Position numbers and translations under genes: made by a program. A stretch of 64,000 nucleotides of DNA from NCBI GenBank assembly GCA_039545315.1, contig BCIM01000001.1, forward strand, positions 1,399,255 through 1,463,254. Direction: 5' to 3'. The notes beneath the pieces were generated by a model. That model saw only the letters and a list, made by a program, of their open reading frames with translations. It was not told the origin of the DNA and made no database searches. Positions 59,549 through 64,000 of the stretch are shown piece by piece. Each line of letters starts with the position of its first letter. Position 1 is the stretch's first letter. Source of the stretch: Kondoa malvinella (Eukaryota > Basidiomycota > Agaricostilbomycetes > Agaricostilbales > Kondoaceae).

Positions 59549-62500
59549 TCAGAGGAGAAAGGTGCTGATCATCTCTTGCGCAGCAGAGAAGTCGAGAATC
59601 TCGACCTATCAGTACTTCAGCATTCAGCTTCATGCAGACAAGTTATGACTCACAGGATCATTGGGTTTTGGCTCATAGTCGAAATGCTCCAAAGCGGTGC
59701 ATACGACATACCACCTTCTCATGCCAAAGTAGCGAATCATCATCTCCAGACTGGTCTTTATCAACGCAGCCACTTCTGGATTATCTTGCGAGTCTTCTGA
59801 AGCGATGATAGCTTGATGAGCGTGATCCTTGAAAGAAGAAGGGTCGACAATATCGAGCGCGGCGGGAAAGTTCAGCATGGTTTTGGTGCCAATGCAAGGT
59901 GCGAGAGCTGGTACGCTGGGTTGGATGACTCTGAGTGCTGTACCATAAGTGGCCGACGATACAGCGATACTAGCTCTGTGATGAAATCAGCCAAGTTCCG
60001 CGCTCGCTTGCAGTGTTAACTTACTCGATATCTGTAGATGGAGCATCGATCACAGGAGGAGCAAGAGGTCCTTGAGTGGTGACGAGACCAACATGTAGCC
60101 AAGGAAGGAGTAGAGGAGTCAGATTGCCGCAGGACTCGATCACGCTCAGGAATTCTTGTGGTGACGAAACGACGACTTGTGAAGTGAAGGTAAGCGCAGA
60201 GCCTGTACATGGCACACGCAAGCTCAGTGGGTATACAGACATAGATGCCGAACCACTCACCGAGGGTCCAGATCGGTTCAAATATAGGCAACTCTTGCTT
60301 TCTCATACCCATGCCCATGATCTGCGTGCCCCACACAAAGAAGCTGGGTTCATTTAACTTTCTCAGCTTGTTCATCCTCTTGCTTTTGACTATCGCTTCA
60401 ACGCCTTTGTAGGTTTCCAATTCGCTGTAATGAATGAAGACGACAGAAGCGTCTCTCGCATCAGGACCTGCTTCTTCTGCTCCTTTCTCCATCAAGAGGT
60501 GTTGCAAAGCATAGACGTCGAGCTGAATGTTGCGATCTTGACAGCGGTTGTTGACCCAAGTAGGCGCATGAATCCAAATCCGCTTGTCTTTCACCATGGC
60601 GTCGAATAGACCGACTTGACCATTATAAAGAGCAGGGATAGACCAGAAATCGAGAATCTGGCCGATAGCAGGTTTGGCGGCATGATGATACTTGAAGAAT
60701 CGAGTATTCATGAGCGCTTCTTCAAGATGACCGTTGCTAGTCGTGTTCTTGGTCGCCCAAGCACTGATGCGCTTCATGCCTAGCTGTTCAACGCCGTTTT
60801 TGACAGTCGTCTTCCTCTCATCAAACAGCGCGTCGAACTCTTCCGCGCTCTTCTCGCTTTCGGACTCATCTTCAGGCGCCACAATAGATTTCGGTTCAGC
60901 TTTAGCGGGAGAGACAGAGCGCGCTTCTTCATCTTCTTCGCCAAAGATGGCCTTTTCAGCTCGACTTTGCTTCTTCTTCTTGATCGACTTGGGAGCTTGT
61001 GCCAATTCGCTCATCGGTACATCAGGTGAATACTCGCGATCGGCAGAAGTTTGTTTCGTGGACTTATCCTTCTTTGGTGAGTTGGAAGAGGTAGCTTTGG
61101 GCTTGTAGCGTTTCTGGGAAGCAGGTTTTTGGCTGGTCGAAGCGGTGTCTGCTTGACTGGCGTCTTTGTTCGTTGACTGATGATCGCAGTACTGAACTCC
61201 GCCTCGACCTTTGCAATCCGCTCGACGACATGCAGTGCACGTTCGGCGGTTGCGGCTCGACTGTCCTTTCCCATTTGACTTTTCCTTTTTCTGGGATCAA
61301 AGGACAAGCCAACATTGAGACAAAGCTAATACGCTAGCCATAGGACGCACCTCTCTTTGCATCTTCTCATAAGCAGCATCATCCTCTTCGGAAGTGTCGA
61401 GTGCAGCTTGAGGGTCCTGCTGCTTCCCTGTGCCTTTGTCTTTTTTCTTCTCGCTTGCAGATTTGGCAAGCTGTGCAGTCTTTTCCGGCAACGCATCATC
61501 CTCACTCTCGCTCGTGCTTCTTTCACCAAACAACTGCCTACCCCGCTGTGGAACCTGTGCTTGCACTGAATCTTGCGGCTGCATCTCAACATCAGGCTGG
61601 ATGTGCATTCCGCTGTCATCTTCGCCATGAAAGAAGGTATCGTCGAGCTCGTAATCGTTGAGAGCGCCTGAATCCACTGTTCACCTACATTCGGTGCAAA
61701 CGGAAAGCGAAACTGACCTTTTTTAGCAGGGGAAGTGGGAGGCTCGTAGATCTGATCATCGTCGTCCTCTTCAGACTGCGGTGGTGGTGTAGGAGCGTGT
61801 TTGGTTTGAGGCTCGAAAGGACCTTCACGGACCGAAGCAGACAACTTAGGCTGCAAAATCTCGCCATTCGATGTGGACGGCTTAGTTTTGAACACTGGTT
61901 TCTTTTGCGCGTGCTCGCGATTGTCGGTGCTGGGAGGTTTTGATTTCGGTCTCTTGATTTTAGAAAGAGGGGCATCTGAATCCGATTCCGGAGGTGCGAC
62001 AGTCGTTTTCTTTGGACCTGGATCAGTCCTGGCCTTCTTCTTGGGCGGAGCAGAGGAGCTTGACTCTTTGCGTTTTTTTGGTTCGACAGAGGTAGATTTG
62101 GCGGAATGATTCGCTCGACCTGGACCAGCTTTCTTGGCGTCACCAGAAGCTAGCTTCTTGGCTACTCTCTTGCTGTGCAATTCTTGAAACACTGGAACAC
62201 TACTGTGAGTGCGGTCTAAAGTGGCAAGACATTGTCTGCGTACGAGGTCGTATGAAAGTCAACGTCGGGAGGTTAGCCAGACTTGGGTGCTTGACTAGAT
62301 AGCCAGCGAGAACAGTAGAACCCTCGTCGAAAGAAGACGGTGGCTCCCAGCTATAATATGAGCCTTAGGCACGAGGGTCAAAGCGGGGCCTTGAAAAAGG
62401 ACGAACGTCATATGCTTGTCCACTGTAGAGAGCCATCAGCACGAGTATTCGCTGCACTAGATCAGAACTGACAAGACCAATCCTCGCCAGTGGTCGAATC

Positions 62501-62706
62501 GCGTCCATCCCACTGTCCGGACACCAAGAGTTACTAAGCTGTCATCAAGCTTCGACACTAAGCCTACGCACCCTGACATGGAACTTGCACTGTCCTCTGT
62601 CATTGCGATGAGCTTCTATCGCTTTGACATCAAAAGCATCTTCTTCCACCGGCGGCTCCGGTGAGGGTTCGCGGTTTTTGTAGCTCTTGGTGGATGTTTT
62701 GGACAT
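59549..62706 (-). CDS. chromodomain protein
   Basis: Starts MSKTSTKSYKNREPSPEPPV; then a chromodomain: EEDAFDVKAIEAHRNDRGQC, KFHVRWDGRDSTTGEDCWEP, PSSFDEGSTVLAGYLVKHPS. A long charged linker (Lys/Ser/Pro-rich) contains CTACRRADCKGRGGVQYCDH, a compact Cys-rich motif. The C-terminal half has IGQILDFWSIPALYNGQVGL, RIWIHAPTWVNNRCQDRNIQ, RKLNEPSFFVWGTQIMGM, then NLTPLLLPWLHVGLVTTQGP and ALEHFDYEPKPNDP, ending QEMISTFLL. About 950 residues. The chromodomain is clear; the C-terminal region is not a family I recognise. Intron 2 (about 130 nt) is longer than the rest. Probably binds methylated H3. Confidence 0.75.
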
Positions 62707-62877
62707 GTTGCTGTAGTCTCTTCACTTCGAAGTCTTCCTCGAAAGTACCAGAGCGCAGGCAATGATGCTCAAAAAGAGACAATAAACACTGGTTCCTTCG
62801 GATCCAAGACCAGATTGGGGTTGCTGCTGTCCTAGCAGGCTGCAATCAGGAAGACAGAGCGCCTCTGCTGCATTGGC

Positions 62878-63848
62878 TCATGCGAAAAGCAGGGCAGGTT
62901 GCGGACACCTAGTGAGCCGTAAATTACGCTCTGCGACGTCGGAAAGTTGTGTGTCGACATCGCTTCGCAAGAACTCCCGGCATTGCAGGGGCAGAGAAAC
63001 AAAATATAGAAATCTAGCATTGACTATAATACGAGAAAAAAGATCATACAAAAGAGTGAAGCAGATATGGGCACGGGCTTGTCCAGACATCGCAGACACC
63101 GTGATCCTACTCGAAGTCAGCAAAAGTATTGACTCACAGCCTTGCGTTCGCGCCTTGTACCAAACAAACCCGTCCGACGATTTCCATCTCACTTCGTCCG
63201 CAGAATAGCCTGTTCTGAGGTGACGGTAGACATGATTTTGGACAGTCTGAAAGGTTGCAAACATAGTAGGGCAGGTTGGGCATTGTATTGCGAAATTCGC
63301 GTTGCGTTTCTGCCGCGGCTGTCAACGTCGACTCAGGTACAAAAAAATGCACGCACTTCGCACTGATCCATCAATCGGGTCTCTTCAGGGTGGACGGCAA
63401 CATAGGTCTTCTGGTTGTGAAAGCGTGTCGGACGTTGACTATGCGTAGCGAGTGGTCCCTGATTCTGCGGTATTACGGGAGGAGCAACCGTGGCCGGAAA
63501 GCCAGACGCAGCATCCATAGCCGTCTGTACATTGCGTTCAGATCTGTAAACAGTGACTTTGGCTGATTAGTGACTCACCCGAACCCAAACGGCCCTCCAT
63601 TCCTCCTTGGTGAAATTCGTGCAGGGTATAACTGGGTTATGCTTTTCCCTGACGTCAGTATTAAGTCGCGCCATCCAGCTGCATCCACATACCTTTCCCA
63701 GATCGTGTGCGCAGTGTGAACAAACCCCTTGGAACTGAGAATGTCACTGTAAGTCATTCCAATGACCAAGAGGACAGATCATTACACCTACATTAGAGGT
63801 GGGTTGACCAGAAGTGCCGCCGCGAGCAAAATTGTTTGGATAGGACAT
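62878..63848 (-). CDS. C2H2 zinc-finger protein
   Basis: Starts MSYPNNFARGGTSGQPTS, then NDILSSKGFVHTAHTIWERK, HNPVIPCTNFTKEEWRAVWV, RSERNVQTAMDAASGFPATV, APPVIPQNQGPLATHSQR, HPEETRLMDQCE and, after a 35-nt intron, PRQKRNANFAIQCPTCPTMF, ATFQTVQNHVYRHLRTG (C-x2-C-x12-H-x3-H). Then ADEVRWKSSDGFVWYKARTQ. The end is uncertain; the frame stays open to the stop at 62878, with or without one in-frame 60-nt intron. One finger only. Adjacent to the chromodomain gene on the same strand. Confidence 0.6.
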
Positions 63849-64000
63849 GTTGTGGAGAGGCCGGTTGGATTTATGAAGCGATTGCAAGGAAGAGAAGAGC
63901 CTAAGGAAAGACAGCGAGTCCAAATGATGTTTAAGATAATACAGGGACCTTCCCGAACCGGCTCATGATGGTGTTTCATTCGCCTACTTCGACAAAGAGA
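63849..64000. other. upstream region of C2H2 gene
   Basis: About 150 bp to the window edge; no further gene can be judged. Confidence 0.4.

Noticed and set aside
61326..62192. separate Lys/Ser-rich gene
   Set aside because: It is the linker of the chromodomain protein; other frames in this low-complexity region are shadows.

Overview
The window is nuclear DNA of a fungus, most likely a basidiomycete. Its genes are compact (36 protein-coding loci called in 64 kb, intergenic gaps usually under 600 bp), occur on both strands, and are cut by many short GT-AG introns, mostly 40-65 nt and often with a CTAAC/CTGAC-like branch site. No rRNA, convincing tRNA, transposon, CRISPR array or prokaryotic operon signal was seen. 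A fucose-synthesis gene and a candidate fucosyltransferase, together with the gene style, fit Pucciniomycotina-like yeasts whose walls often contain fucose, but this placement is inference. Exon structures were read by hand, and most were checked by requiring phase-compatible GT-AG junctions and continuity with the known protein family.

Layout. 0.4-15 kb: NDK1, QCR7, TRM9, ILV2, CBC2 (cap-binding), an unknown gene, SUB1/PC4, a complex I NDUFA5-type subunit, a secreted double-psi beta-barrel protein and a hexose transporter. 15-25 kb: an unknown gene, a D-lactate/D-2-hydroxyglutarate dehydrogenase, NRDE2, two overlapping tandem GNAT acetyltransferases and an F-box-like gene. 25-42 kb: AP-1 beta adaptin, a fucosyltransferase-like enzyme, two unknown genes, Xaa-Pro aminopeptidase P, YIF1, an alpha/beta hydrolase, a 52-residue membrane protein lying 6 nt before UMP kinase URA6, and an unknown acidic protein. 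41-64 kb: ERG20, PSD2, GDP-L-fucose synthase, a PHD/extended-PHD protein, a TPT-type transporter, a GT77-like glycosyltransferase, a TGL2-type lipase, a SWIM/RING protein, a chromodomain protein and a C2H2 zinc-finger protein.

How the genes work together. Most are housekeeping. Three themes stand out. (1) Secretory-pathway and glycan functions: GDP-L-fucose synthase, fucosyltransferase-like enzyme, GT77-like enzyme, TPT transporter, YIF1, AP-1 beta. (2) Chromatin and nuclear RNA functions: NRDE2, chromodomain protein, PHD/ePHD protein, SUB1, CBC2. (3) Mitochondrial and lipid metabolism: QCR7, NDUFA5-type subunit, D-2HG dehydrogenase, ILV2, PSD2, ERG20, TGL2.

The most unusual things seen are structural: an 8-nt microexon in GDP-L-fucose synthase, a 9-nt microexon in the transporter and a 12-nt one in NDK1; a start codon split by an intron in QCR7; same-strand coding regions that overlap or nearly touch (GNAT-B/GNAT-A/NRDE2 and small membrane protein/URA6), which suggests polycistronic messages; and a PHD/ePHD protein with three N-terminal C4 motifs.
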